Source: Nanobdellota archaeon (GTDB lineage Archaea > Nanobdellota > Nanobdellia > Pacearchaeales > GW2011-AR1). From it: 35,849 nt of DNA. A program made the position numbers and the translations under genes. Location of the stretch: positions 1-35,849 of the forward strand of contig JAKLDD010000005.1 of the NCBI GenBank assembly GCA_022703705.1, in the 5' to 3' direction. The notes beneath the pieces are model-generated. The model made no database searches and was not told the DNA's origin. It was given only the letters and a program-made list of their open reading frames with translations. Of the stretch, positions 15,335-22,693 are shown one piece after another. Position 1 is the first letter of the stretch. Each line of letters opens with the position of its first letter.

Positions 15335-15595
15335 CTATTTTACCTCCACCTTGGTTGTTATTGCCTGTCCAGGTAATCCCTTCTCAAAGATAACTCTTAC
15401 AACTCCCTTATTTCCATGAGTAGCAGCAATCTTGCCATTAATTTCTTTTCCAGCAGGGGATTTCCAAACAACACTTTTTCCAACAAATTTGCTGGCCTTT
15501 TCTTTATCTGCAACTCCTTCAATTTCAATTAAGAAATGTCTTTCAGTAATTGTTTTTCTTCCTCTTCTGAATTGTATAATTTTACCTGCGACCAT
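15335..15595 (-). CDS. rpl35ae: Ribosomal protein L35Ae (eL33)
   Basis: Large-subunit protein shared by archaea and eukaryotes. Seen in 86 residues: KIIQFRRGRKTI, the family motif VGKSVVWKSPAGKEINGKI, THGNKGVVRVIFEKGLPGQA, characteristic of L35Ae beta-barrels that bind RNA. The length is normal for archaea. It is the first gene of the three-gene operon, with a BRE/TATA element at 15616-15633 placed for a leaderless or nearly leaderless mRNA. Confidence 0.93.
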   Translation of the reverse strand: MVAGKIIQFRRGRKTITERHFLIEIEGVADKEKASKFVGKSVVWKSPAGKEINGKIAATHGNKGVVRVIFEKGLPGQAITTKVEVK

Positions 15596-15615
15596 AACTA
15601 TTAATCAATAAAATT

Positions 15616-15633
15616 AGTTTAAAAGCTCTTCGG
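15616..15633 (-). promoter_or_regulatory. BRE/TATA promoter of the L35Ae-L10e operon
   Basis: The minus strand reads CCGAAGAGCTTTTAAACT, with the TATA core 22-29 nt before the ATG at 15595. It aligns over 18 nt with the promoter at 14454-14471, giving a clear picture of the strong core promoter used here. Confidence 0.7.
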
Positions 15634-15649
15634 TTTTATTTTAAATAGT

Positions 15650-16735
15650 TTATTTTTCCATAACAACAATTTCTCTTCCAACAATTTGGTTTTTTCTAAA
15701 TTCTTCTATTGGAAAATTTGGGCATATTTTCAATCCTGTCTTTTCTGAAATTTTTCCAAAATTACATTCAAGCCTATTTTTTCCTATTCGTATTAGGGGG
15801 GTAGTAAATACAAATTTTCCTTTAACACTTTTTTTCAGATTATTCAAGACATTAATCATAAGATTTTCAAATTTTTTTATCATATATTCTGCTTCTTTTC
15901 TATTGGGGGAAGATTTAAGTATTTGCCCAAAATCAGGTTCACTAACTAAAGCATTAACTTGGCCTATTTTAATTTTAGAAGAATCATTATTTAGAAGAGA
16001 ATAATTCTCTTTTGAAAATTTAAAAAAATTAAGATTCTCCTGAACCCCTTTAATTGCTTCAGAATCTTTATCTATGCCTATTACTTTTAATTCCATGTCT
16101 AATGCTTCAATTAATATCACCCCAATACCACAAAAAGCATCCACTATCTTTTCATTTTCTTTAATTTCAGAAAGATTTATCATTATTTTAGCCAGTCTAG
16201 GAGAAATGCTTAATTCTTCTCTTCTAAATGGTTTTTTCATATCTCTTTCCTCATTTTTTCTAGAATCTGTTTTTTGAATTATTTTTCCAAAATACTCTTC
16301 ATACACAAAATACTCTTCATCAATTAAATTTGAAGAAACAACATCTATTTTCCCTCCCTCTTGCAAACTCATTCTACCAGTAAATTTTTTTTCAACAGAT
16401 TTTAATTTTTCCCTTCTAAATCTTTTTTTTAAATAATCTGAAATTTCGTCGGTTCTTTCTGAGAAATTCCAAATAGAATAATTAAATTTATTGCTTTCTC
16501 CAAGATAAATTTCTTTTTTATCAATATCCTTTAAATTACACAAAACTATTCCAATTGAAAGTGTTCCTCCAAGTAAATTAATTGTTCCTGCATCTAAAGG
16601 GTGTTCTAAATCTACCAAGAATCCATTTTTCTGAATTGTTTCATCCAAAATTTTATTATTTGTACGATTGAGAAAACTTTTTATTTCTGCAATTGAAAGT
16701 TTAAAGTTTCTGCCAAGAATGAATAAGTATTTCAT
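15650..16735 (-). CDS. TRM11-like THUMP/SAM methyltransferase with divergent catalytic motif
   Basis: A 361-aa protein resembling archaeal tRNA guanosine-10 N2-methyltransferase (Trm-G10/TRM11). Seen: N-terminal YLFILGRNFKLSIAEI and THUMP-like region to about residue 155; SPRLAKIMINLS; SAM motif I VDAFCGIGVILIEA (about 198-211) and IGIDKDSEAI; but motif IV, normally (D/N)PPY, reads SEPDFG (265-270). The changed motif suggests a different substrate or altered chemistry; catalysis by a variant motif or loss of activity are both possible. Divergent TRM11-like proteins occur in small-genome prokaryotes. Assignment to the superfamily is firm, the reaction is not. Confidence 0.75.
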   Translation of the reverse strand: MKYLFILGRNFKLSIAEIKSFLNRTNNKILDETIQKNGFLVDLEHPLDAGTINLLGGTLSIGIVLCNLKDIDKKEIYLGESNKFNYSIWNFSERTDEISDYLKKRFRREKLKSVEKKFTGRMSLQEGGKIDVVSSNLIDEEYFVYEEYFGKIIQKTDSRKNEERDMKKPFRREELSISPRLAKIMINLSEIKENEKIVDAFCGIGVILIEALDMELKVIGIDKDSEAIKGVQENLNFFKFSKENYSLLNNDSSKIKIGQVNALVSEPDFGQILKSSPNRKEAEYMIKKFENLMINVLNNLKKSVKGKFVFTTPLIRIGKNRLECNFGKISEKTGLKICPNFPIEEFRKNQIVGREIVVMEK

Positions 16736-16772
16736 ACCTAATAAAGGAAATACTAACTTAAAAAGATTTCAT

Positions 16773-18575
16773 TTACAGCACAATCTCAAAATCTCCAAAT
16801 TCTTTTTTCAAAACTTCAAAAATTTTTGGATTAAATTCAACATCTTTTTTGTTTTTTTGAGATTCAACAGACTGAGAAACTTCTTCCAGATTTGAACTCT
16901 CTACTTTTGTTGTTATTTTAAAAACTGCATTGTTTTTAAATAAAAATGATTTCCCGTCGGAGTTTAATAATTCTGCAACTTCCTCTTTAAATTTTAATTT
17001 CATTTTCCCTCTTTCCATAAATATTAAATCACATCTCTGAGAAAATTCAATTAAATCGTTTATTAAGGTAGAAGCTTCTTTCCTTGCATTGTCAACTTTA
17101 TGAGCATCTAATTTACCTTTCTTAAATTCTGTTCTTGCGGTTATTATATTTTTTAGGATTCTTAAATGCTGTTGAGTCATTTTGCCTTTCTTAACTAAGT
17201 TTTTTTCAAATTCAAAAACTAATTGCTGTTGAGATTTCTTTCCAAAAATAGCATTCAAAAGATTAATTGTGTCAGAATAAATCTTTTCAATTGTCTTTTC
17301 CTGAGCTTTCTTATCTATTTGTATTCTCAATTCTTTTAATCTCTTCAAAAATTCTTCAGTATCTTTAAGAAGCTTGTCAATTTCAGTTCCAGAAATTTCT
17401 TTTACCTTTTCATGTTCATAATCTCTCCATGTATTGATGATTTTCTCCATAAAATCAACATATTTCTTTTCAATCATCTTTGTATCTACAAATTCCTTCT
17501 TGAAATCTCTAACAAGTTCCTTCTTTGCATTCGGTGGAGGGCACCCATTCAACATAAGCAAAGCCTGTGCAGGAGTTGTCACCCCCCAGAATATATTAAC
17601 AAAAATATCTGAAAGCAAGGTCCTTTTGCTTCTTGGGATTATACCATCCCCCATACTCATAAACATATCAATTGCTTCTGGAGAAGGTTTCAATTTACCC
17701 ATTTTAAGAAGAGCTTTCCAAGGCATGAATGTACCTCTATCGTAAATTGGAACACCATCTCTTATGAATGTAAACATAACAGGGTGAGCATCTTTAACAG
17801 CTTCCCAAAAATCAGTAAGAAGATAAATTTGGGGTTCAAGCTTATTATGAACCCCTGCAAGAGCGCTAGCTTCTCCAACATACTGATAAATTATACCTCT
17901 TAATCTCTCTTTAAGTTCAAGCCTTGGCATTCTCTTAACATCTGTATCATTAATTATAACAAATACATCTACATCAGAATCTTTTGTTGCATCTCCTCTT
18001 ATTAGGCTTCCACCTAAAACATATGAAACAACATATTTCTCAAATTTCTGCAATACAAGAGATTTGTGTATTTCAGATACCCTCATAGCACCCAAAATTC
18101 CTTTATCATGAAGGGGAAAAGACATTGCCAGTGCAGCATATAATTCAAATTTTTGATCATTACAAATTTCCCAAATCTCAGAAGGAATCTTTATATGAAC
18201 CCAAACTTCTTGTTTTGTTTTTTCAATTTGTTCAATAATCTGTTTTTTCATCTCAGGAATCTTCTTTTCTTTATCTTCAGGCACAATTAAAAAAATATGA
18301 ATCTTTTTTTGAAGTTTTTCAAATTTTTCCTTAGGAATATCATCTCCAATTTCTTCTTCCAAAAAGTCTTTTATTGATTGAGGGGGAAGTATACTAATTG
18401 ATTGAATAAAAGGATATTTTTTAATGATAAAACCTTTTAATTTTTCAAGCTCTTTTTTTACTTTTTCCATCTTTTTAGCATCTTTTTCAGTGTTTTCTGG
18501 AACTACGTTATTTTTTACAGAATAATTTTTATCCAAATTCATTTCAGGGATATTTGGCATATTGTCTTGAGTCAT
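16773..18575 (-). CDS. 600-aa nucleotidyltransferase: degenerate copy, active copy, HEPN-like domain
   Basis: Paralogue of the nucleotidyltransferase at 12383-13249. Seen: an active-looking domain (about 183-300) with LGGS (Gly189-Ser190) and SDVDVF (Asp201, Asp203); a helical domain (about 300-420) aligned to the paralogue, containing WRDYEH; then about 180 extra helical residues. Residues about 55-175 line up with the active domain: KIHIFLIVPED where DVDVFVIIND stands, a KKIPE / KRMPR pair after it, WVHIKIPSEIWE against QIYLLTDFWE, and PLHDKG against PIYDRG. Here the two catalytic Asp are Lys and His and the GS loop is lost, so this first copy is inferred to be an inactivated duplicate. Substrate unknown. 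It lies on the opposite strand from its paralogue, 3.5 kb away. Confidence 0.78.
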   Translation of the reverse strand: MTQDNMPNIPEMNLDKNYSVKNNVVPENTEKDAKKMEKVKKELEKLKGFIIKKYPFIQSISILPPQSIKDFLEEEIGDDIPKEKFEKLQKKIHIFLIVPEDKEKKIPEMKKQIIEQIEKTKQEVWVHIKIPSEIWEICNDQKFELYAALAMSFPLHDKGILGAMRVSEIHKSLVLQKFEKYVVSYVLGGSLIRGDATKDSDVDVFVIINDTDVKRMPRLELKERLRGIIYQYVGEASALAGVHNKLEPQIYLLTDFWEAVKDAHPVMFTFIRDGVPIYDRGTFMPWKALLKMGKLKPSPEAIDMFMSMGDGIIPRSKRTLLSDIFVNIFWGVTTPAQALLMLNGCPPPNAKKELVRDFKKEFVDTKMIEKKYVDFMEKIINTWRDYEHEKVKEISGTEIDKLLKDTEEFLKRLKELRIQIDKKAQEKTIEKIYSDTINLLNAIFGKKSQQQLVFEFEKNLVKKGKMTQQHLRILKNIITARTEFKKGKLDAHKVDNARKEASTLINDLIEFSQRCDLIFMERGKMKLKFKEEVAELLNSDGKSFLFKNNAVFKITTKVESSNLEEVSQSVESQKNKKDVEFNPKIFEVLKKEFGDFEIVL

Positions 18576-18638
18576 ATATTAAAAAATAATTTATTTACTT
18601 TTAAATGTTTGGATAATTTATAATTATTAAAAAGCAAT

Positions 18639-21062
18639 TTATTTAACTTTAAAATAACTTTTTTGGGAGCTTACAAGTCCAGAATTGTCTGTGCAATAAA
18701 ATGTTACAAAATGGCATCCTTTTGAAATTAAATAATTTTTAGAAGTCCAGTAATCTCCGTAAATATTTGTCATTGTTACATTTTTATTAAAGTCCAGAGA
18801 ATAAACACAAGATTTAATTCCAGAATCATCAATTGCAGTTACACTAAATAGAACTGGTCTTCTATATATCCAATTATTTAATGGAGAGTTAATTTTTAAC
18901 ATTGGAGGAACAGTATCAACTACTTTTAATGTAAAAATATCATCTATCTTATTTTGCTGAGTTGTAAAGTCTACAGTGTGAATCTCCGGGGTATATCCTG
19001 TCTTGCTTGCACTTATTGAATAATTTGAATAATATGTTTTTGTTCCCCCAAGATTAACATAATCAAGAATTTCTTGTTTTGGAATAAATCCAGAAGAATC
19101 TGTTAATGCACTAAATTGCAAATTGTTAAAGGTATCATAAGCAGAAACCTCTGCTTCTGAAAGAGGGTTGTTAGAACTGTCTTTAACTTCTGCTTGATAA
19201 TACCATTTTCTTATAAGTTCATTTCCTGCACTTACTTCTTCTGTATCATAAGAGCAATTTAAGAAAGTGTTGTTTGTACTATAAACTGAACTTCCATTTA
19301 GATAAACTCCTGTTGTTCCTTGAATATTACAATCTTTGAAAAGATTATTGCTTGATCTTTCAAGTAAAACCCCATAATTTGCACCTATTGCTATAGAATC
19401 AATTAAAGTGTTATTTGAAGAACCCAAAAGATAAATCCCCTTGCTGTCTGCACTTATTCCTGTGTTACCTATTAAAACCTGATTTGAAGAATAATCTAAT
19501 AGAATACCTACATTAAGTCCTTTTTCACATATTCCAAGATTGTTTATTAAATTGCTATTTTGAGATCTATAAACAGTAATTCCTCCATAAGGATTGCCAG
19601 ATGCTTTACTATTGGTGGTTATTCCTGTATTGTTTATCAAAGTATTATTTGGAGAATCGTAAATTCTAATCCCCGCAATATATCCGCCCACCCCATCTGG
19701 ATCGTAAGATTTTCCTGTATTATTTACCAACATGGTATTTGGAGAATAATAAGTACCAATTCCACTTTGTAAAGCCGATATTCCAACATTATTTGTAAGA
19801 GTATTATCTGGTGATTCAATTATGGTAATTCCTCCTCTCCCCTCAACAAAATTATTGGTTAAAATATTATTTGAAGATTTTTCAACACGAAGTGCCTCAC
19901 TTAGTGCGCGATAATTATTCACTATCTTATTTGAACTTAATTCATTAAAGTTTGCTGAGTTATAAAGATAAATTCCTGCACTTTTATTGGTATTTATAAA
20001 ATTATTAGACACTTTTGAATTATCAGCTGAATCTAAGAAAATTCCAGTTCGAGTGTATTGTGATGAATCAAAATTTCCATCTAAAATATTACAATTCTTT
20101 ATTGTTGTACTCTCTTGATTAGTATATACCCCATATGTATTTGCATTTCCACTAGTTGAATATATTATAGTTTTATTATTGCAATTCAAAGTAACATTTT
20201 CTGCTGTAATATTAAAGCATGTATCTGTTGAAATTACATCTTTTGTTAAAACATATGTCTTTCCAGATTCAGAAAGAGTTCCGCAGGATGAAATAGGTTT
20301 TTCAAGAGATTTAAAAACATAGTCCCAATCATTATCATAAGCACAGAAAGCACCAGTTGTTAATGCAGCCCACTCAGAATTATCTATTACTTCTGGGATT
20401 TCATCTCCATTTCTATAATGAGTTACAGCTAAATTTTGCCTTAACCAAATTTGTGTTCCAATTTGGACAGTGTCATAAACATTTCCGTCATAATCCACAA
20501 CTACTTCCCCTTCTGCCCATTCATCTGAACTATCACGAATACAACGAACACTGCTTCCAGCTTTTTTCCTATTTGCACCAACCCATATATCTCCTGATGA
20601 ATATGAAGATAAATATATTTCAAAACAATCATATGAACGATTTTGTTCTGGGTATACCTCTGAAAACGAAGTAGAAGATATAAAATCTGCTCTTTCTTTT
20701 AATTCAATAAAAATTCCAGTATAAGTTCTCATCCCCCCACCCAATGCAGAAAAACCTGTTTCATCAGTTGCACCTTCGTTAGGAACCCAATGATCAGTAC
20801 CCACTTCCTTTATCTTATAATCCATATAAAAATAACTAACTGGTTCAAGATATTCGTGGAAAGTTTGAAATTCAGTATATGAAGGCACGTGCCAACCTTC
20901 AGGACACAAACCTCTTGAGTCATCAACAGTATACCAATTGTAAAGTAAACCATATTCAACATCACTTGAAGTATCAGATGCAGAAACAAAATTCATTAAG
21001 AAAAATAGGGATAAAAAAGCTGTCAAAATTAAAGACAAAATAATTTTATTTTTTTTTCTCAT
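18639..21062 (-). CDS. Secreted beta-helix surface protein with FISUMP-like module
   Basis: An 807-aa exported protein. Seen: Sec signal peptide (about 1-28, ending VSASD); residues 37-177 match the C-terminal half of the Fibrobacter succinogenes major paralogous (FISUMP) domain (YGLLYNWYTVDD, CPEGWHVPS, SVRCIRD); residues about 184-247 match its N-terminal half (DYDGNVYDTVQIGTQIWLRQN, ALTTGAFCAYDND), so the order is reversed. Then comes a NosD/PbH1-type right-handed beta-helix of short Asn-rich repeats (about 270-590, recurrent NNTLINN), and two C-terminal beta domains (RKWYYQAEVKDSSNNPLSEAEV; an Ig-like domain starting PPMLKINSP). Beta-helices usually bind or cleave polysaccharide. FISUMP is otherwise best known from Bacteroidetes and Fibrobacter, so transfer is likely. 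An AACCTTAAAAA promoter lies about 25 nt upstream. Confidence 0.8.
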   Translation of the reverse strand: MRKKNKIILSLILTAFLSLFFLMNFVSASDTSSDVEYGLLYNWYTVDDSRGLCPEGWHVPSYTEFQTFHEYLEPVSYFYMDYKIKEVGTDHWVPNEGATDETGFSALGGGMRTYTGIFIELKERADFISSTSFSEVYPEQNRSYDCFEIYLSSYSSGDIWVGANRKKAGSSVRCIRDSSDEWAEGEVVVDYDGNVYDTVQIGTQIWLRQNLAVTHYRNGDEIPEVIDNSEWAALTTGAFCAYDNDWDYVFKSLEKPISSCGTLSESGKTYVLTKDVISTDTCFNITAENVTLNCNNKTIIYSTSGNANTYGVYTNQESTTIKNCNILDGNFDSSQYTRTGIFLDSADNSKVSNNFINTNKSAGIYLYNSANFNELSSNKIVNNYRALSEALRVEKSSNNILTNNFVEGRGGITIIESPDNTLTNNVGISALQSGIGTYYSPNTMLVNNTGKSYDPDGVGGYIAGIRIYDSPNNTLINNTGITTNSKASGNPYGGITVYRSQNSNLINNLGICEKGLNVGILLDYSSNQVLIGNTGISADSKGIYLLGSSNNTLIDSIAIGANYGVLLERSSNNLFKDCNIQGTTGVYLNGSSVYSTNNTFLNCSYDTEEVSAGNELIRKWYYQAEVKDSSNNPLSEAEVSAYDTFNNLQFSALTDSSGFIPKQEILDYVNLGGTKTYYSNYSISASKTGYTPEIHTVDFTTQQNKIDDIFTLKVVDTVPPMLKINSPLNNWIYRRPVLFSVTAIDDSGIKSCVYSLDFNKNVTMTNIYGDYWTSKNYLISKGCHFVTFYCTDNSGLVSSQKSYFKVK

Positions 21063-21155
21063 GCAGTTTGATAATTCATTTTCTTTTTAAGGTTATATTT
21101 TGTGAGATGTATATTTTGCATTTTAATAGATTGGATTGTTATAAATGCTTCTCCC

Positions 21156-21176
21156 CTCACAGAATCGAGGAGTGAG
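21156..21176. other. Short hairpin between mazF and the secreted protein gene
   Basis: CTCAC / GTGAG stem with an 11-nt loop, partly extended by TTCTC / GAGAA, in the 135-nt gap downstream of the mazF stop. It may end the toxin-antitoxin transcript. The rest of the gap is AT-rich and holds the promoter of the secreted protein. Confidence 0.35.
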
Positions 21177-21197
21177 AACCCTGCTCTTAGAAAGATT

Positions 21198-21542
21198 TTA
21201 ATCCAAAGCTAAACTAATCTTTAATGCCATATCTACTTTATTCATAATAAAATTGTCAATAAATCCTATTTTTTTAACAATCCTTCTTTTATCAATTGTT
21301 CTTATTTGATTTAGTAAAATTGTTGAATTTAATTTTAATTTAGAATCTTCCTTATTAATTATTACATTTGTAGGATATTCTTTTGTGTAAACCTTGGATG
21401 TAATTGGTGCTACAATAATTGTTGGAGAATATTTGTTAAGAGTATCATTCTGGATTATTAAAACGGGTCTGACACCTCCTTGTTCTGAACCCTTAATAGG
21501 TTTTAAATTGGCAATTACAATTTCACCCCTTATAAATTCCAT
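21198..21542 (-). CDS. mazF: MazF/PemK-family toxin (mRNA endoribonuclease)
   Basis: A 114-aa protein of the MazF family, ribosome-independent endoribonucleases that cut mRNA at short sequence motifs. Seen: RGEIVIANLKPIKGSEQGGVRPVLIIQND, the family's opening strands with the GxEQ and RPVLI elements; then TIIVAPITSK (catalytic Thr/Ser strand) and LLNQIRTIDKRRI. The length is usual. It overlaps the upstream antitoxin gene by 13 nt, so the pair is co-translated. It resides beside a disrupted tRNA-Gly gene, a common setting for accessory modules. Confidence 0.9.
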   Translation of the reverse strand: MEFIRGEIVIANLKPIKGSEQGGVRPVLIIQNDTLNKYSPTIIVAPITSKVYTKEYPTNVIINKEDSKLKLNSTILLNQIRTIDKRRIVKKIGFIDNFIMNKVDMALKISLALD

Positions 21543-21775
21543 TTTTCGTTTTTATCTAAACCATCCATTAATGTCCTTTCCCATTCTTGAGTAATATTTA
21601 ATATATCCCCATACATTTCTTTGCAGCCCTCTATTAATAACTGTTCTTCTTCTCTTCTGCATTTTTCCGCAGTCTTCATCAGATTCAAGATAACCTCTTC
21701 ATAAGTCTCTTTATTAGATTTCATCCTATCTAGTGCATTTTTTACATTTTCGTTAAGTTGAATTGTTGTTACCAT
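21530..21775 (-). CDS. Antitoxin of the MazF pair, VapB-like (DUF7557-type) N-terminus
   Basis: An 81-aa partner of the MazF toxin. Seen: N-terminal VTTIQLNENVKNALDRMKSNKETYEEVI, the ribbon-helix-helix-like pattern of archaeal VapB-type antitoxins, usually found with VapC. A C-terminal helical tail (about residues 40-81, with Trp and acidic residues: TQEWERTLMDGL) resembles the peptide by which MazE-type antitoxins block MazF. The RHH end should bind the operator at 21780-21796. The combination of VapB-like DNA-binding part and MazF partner suggests module swapping (inference). Confidence 0.75.
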   Translation of the reverse strand: MVTTIQLNENVKNALDRMKSNKETYEEVILNLMKTAEKCRREEEQLLIEGCKEMYGDILNITQEWERTLMDGLDKNEKWNL

Positions 21776-21779
21776 AATT

Positions 21780-21810
21780 CTATAGATTAACTATAGTTTA
21801 TATATATTTT
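21780..21810 (-). promoter_or_regulatory. Toxin-antitoxin promoter and operator
   Basis: CTATAG, 5-nt spacer, CTATAG (21780-21796) sits directly upstream of the antitoxin ATG at 21775, and a TATA box (TATATATAAA in minus-strand reading) covers about 21799-21808. The symmetric repeat lies between TATA and the start site, where a bound antitoxin would block transcription. The binding claim is inference from position and symmetry. Confidence 0.6.
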
Positions 21811-21918
21811 GTTTATTATCTTACTTTTTATAAGAATGCGCTCCCGGGGAGTCGGACCCGGCCCACCTCGTCTTTGCTGTTTTCTTCCTTCTTTGTTTTT
21901 TAAGGAGGTTGATTGTCA

Positions 21919-21983
21919 AGGAACCTTGGTTCCTCACAAGTCTCTTAAGGGAGAGAGTGTGAGGAAGAACCGTTAGGTTCTTC
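21919..21983 (-). other. Three hairpins in the tRNA-Gly intron
   Basis: In plus coordinates: GAAGAACC/GGTTCTTC with 4-nt loop (21964-21983, 8 bp); CCTCACA/TGTGAGG enclosing TCTCT/AGAGA (21932-21964); AGGAAC/GTTCCT with 4-nt loop (21919-21934). The last two share three bases and cannot both form fully. Such dense pairing in an AT-rich genome suggests the intron is a structured RNA or a remnant of one. Confidence 0.55.
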
Positions 21984-22002
21984 TCATTGGCAACGAGATA
22001 TT

Positions 22003-22013
22003 CTACCGATAAA
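22003..22013. repeat. 11-bp direct repeat, copy 1 (tRNA-Gly D-arm)
   Basis: CTACCGATAAA (TTTATCGGTAG on the minus strand) is identical to bases 24101-24111, 2098 bp away in the same orientation. Recombination between the copies would rejoin a full-length tRNA-Gly gene. Confidence 0.6.
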
Positions 22014-22066
22014 TTATAAAGAAGTATAATATATCCGGAAATGAGAAAACTAGGAAGAAAGGGAGG

Positions 22067-22693
22067 TTATTTTTTCTTCTTGTTTATTACCAATATTTCT
22101 GGTACTGCAGCATAAAAAGCTATCAAAAAGCTATCAAAATCCCAAACATATTCTTGCCCATCGCTTGGATTAAGCACTTTAAACCCTTTGTTAGTATATC
22201 CTACGACAATAACTTTATGATTCATGTTTATTCCTGCAGAAGATCTTTTACTGATAAATGCAGGCTTAACCTCAACTAAGAAAAATTTTTCTTTATCAAT
22301 TATTTTCTTTAATTTTTTAACATTAAGATTATCAGAAACAATTTTACCTCCTAATTTTAAGAACTGCAAGGCCTGATTAACATAATATTTACCAAAACCA
22401 AAATAACTTTTAGACTTTAGTTCAAGAGATTTCTTTAAATTATCTGGATGTTTATTGTTATTCAGAATAATTGGGTTATATCCAAGATACTGAACATCTA
22501 AACCAAATTTGAGGGCAGTAACCCCTAAACTTAGAATGGGGTTTCTTAGTTCTTCTCCTTTTCCAAAAGACTGGTTTTTCTTCCAAATATCTTTTTCAGA
22601 ATAATTATTCCCATAATAGTTAATGATACTCCTTAAACAAGCTATTCCACATGATTTATTCGTCTCTTGTTTTAAGATTTTAATTCTTTTCAT
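22067..22693 (-). CDS. Peptidase C39-like (papain-fold) protein
   Basis: A 208-aa soluble protein of the C39-like cysteine peptidase fold. Seen: ILKQETNKSCGIACLRSIINYYG at the N-terminus, giving oxyanion Gln9 and nucleophile Cys15; NMNHKVIVVGY with His159; NPSDG with Asp178. The triad is complete, so the enzyme is probably active. There is no signal peptide or transporter fusion, unlike bacteriocin-processing C39 domains. Its ATG overlaps the stop of the GNAT gene upstream (ATGA). GNAT and C39 domains also occur fused in that order in some proteobacterial proteins, which supports joint function. It lies inside the segment bounded by the tRNA-Gly fragments. Confidence 0.78.
   Translation of the reverse strand: MKRIKILKQETNKSCGIACLRSIINYYGNNYSEKDIWKKNQSFGKGEELRNPILSLGVTALKFGLDVQYLGYNPIILNNNKHPDNLKKSLELKSKSYFGFGKYYVNQALQFLKLGGKIVSDNLNVKKLKKIIDKEKFFLVEVKPAFISKRSSAGINMNHKVIVVGYTNKGFKVLNPSDGQEYVWDFDSFLIAFYAAVPEILVINKKKK

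Larger units (their letters stand above)
21837..22023 (-). tRNA. tRNA-Gly (GCC) with 116-nt intron; 5' acceptor strand missing
   Basis: The minus strand carries D-arm (TTTATCGGTAGAATAT), anticodon stem-loop CTCG-TTGCCA, an intron (21872-21987), and the 3' half from ACGAGG to the discriminator A at 21837. Removing the intron gives an anticodon arm identical to the intact tRNA-Gly at 23989. The junction forms a canonical archaeal bulge-helix-bulge: outer helix CTCG/CGAG, 3-nt bulges CAA and AGA, 4-bp helix TTGC/GCAA, with cuts after the second bulge base at tRNA position 37/38. The 3' acceptor strand GGAGCGC has no partner: the aligned 5' bases are TTCTTTA. The T-stem has one C:C mismatch. A matching 5' piece lies at 24101-24121. 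Pseudogene or split gene; see findings. Confidence 0.75.

Noticed and set aside
21150-21180. Another tRNA fragment (T-arm-like CTCGATTC)
   Set aside because: There is no acceptor strand and no T-stem of correct length; a simple hairpin explains it better.
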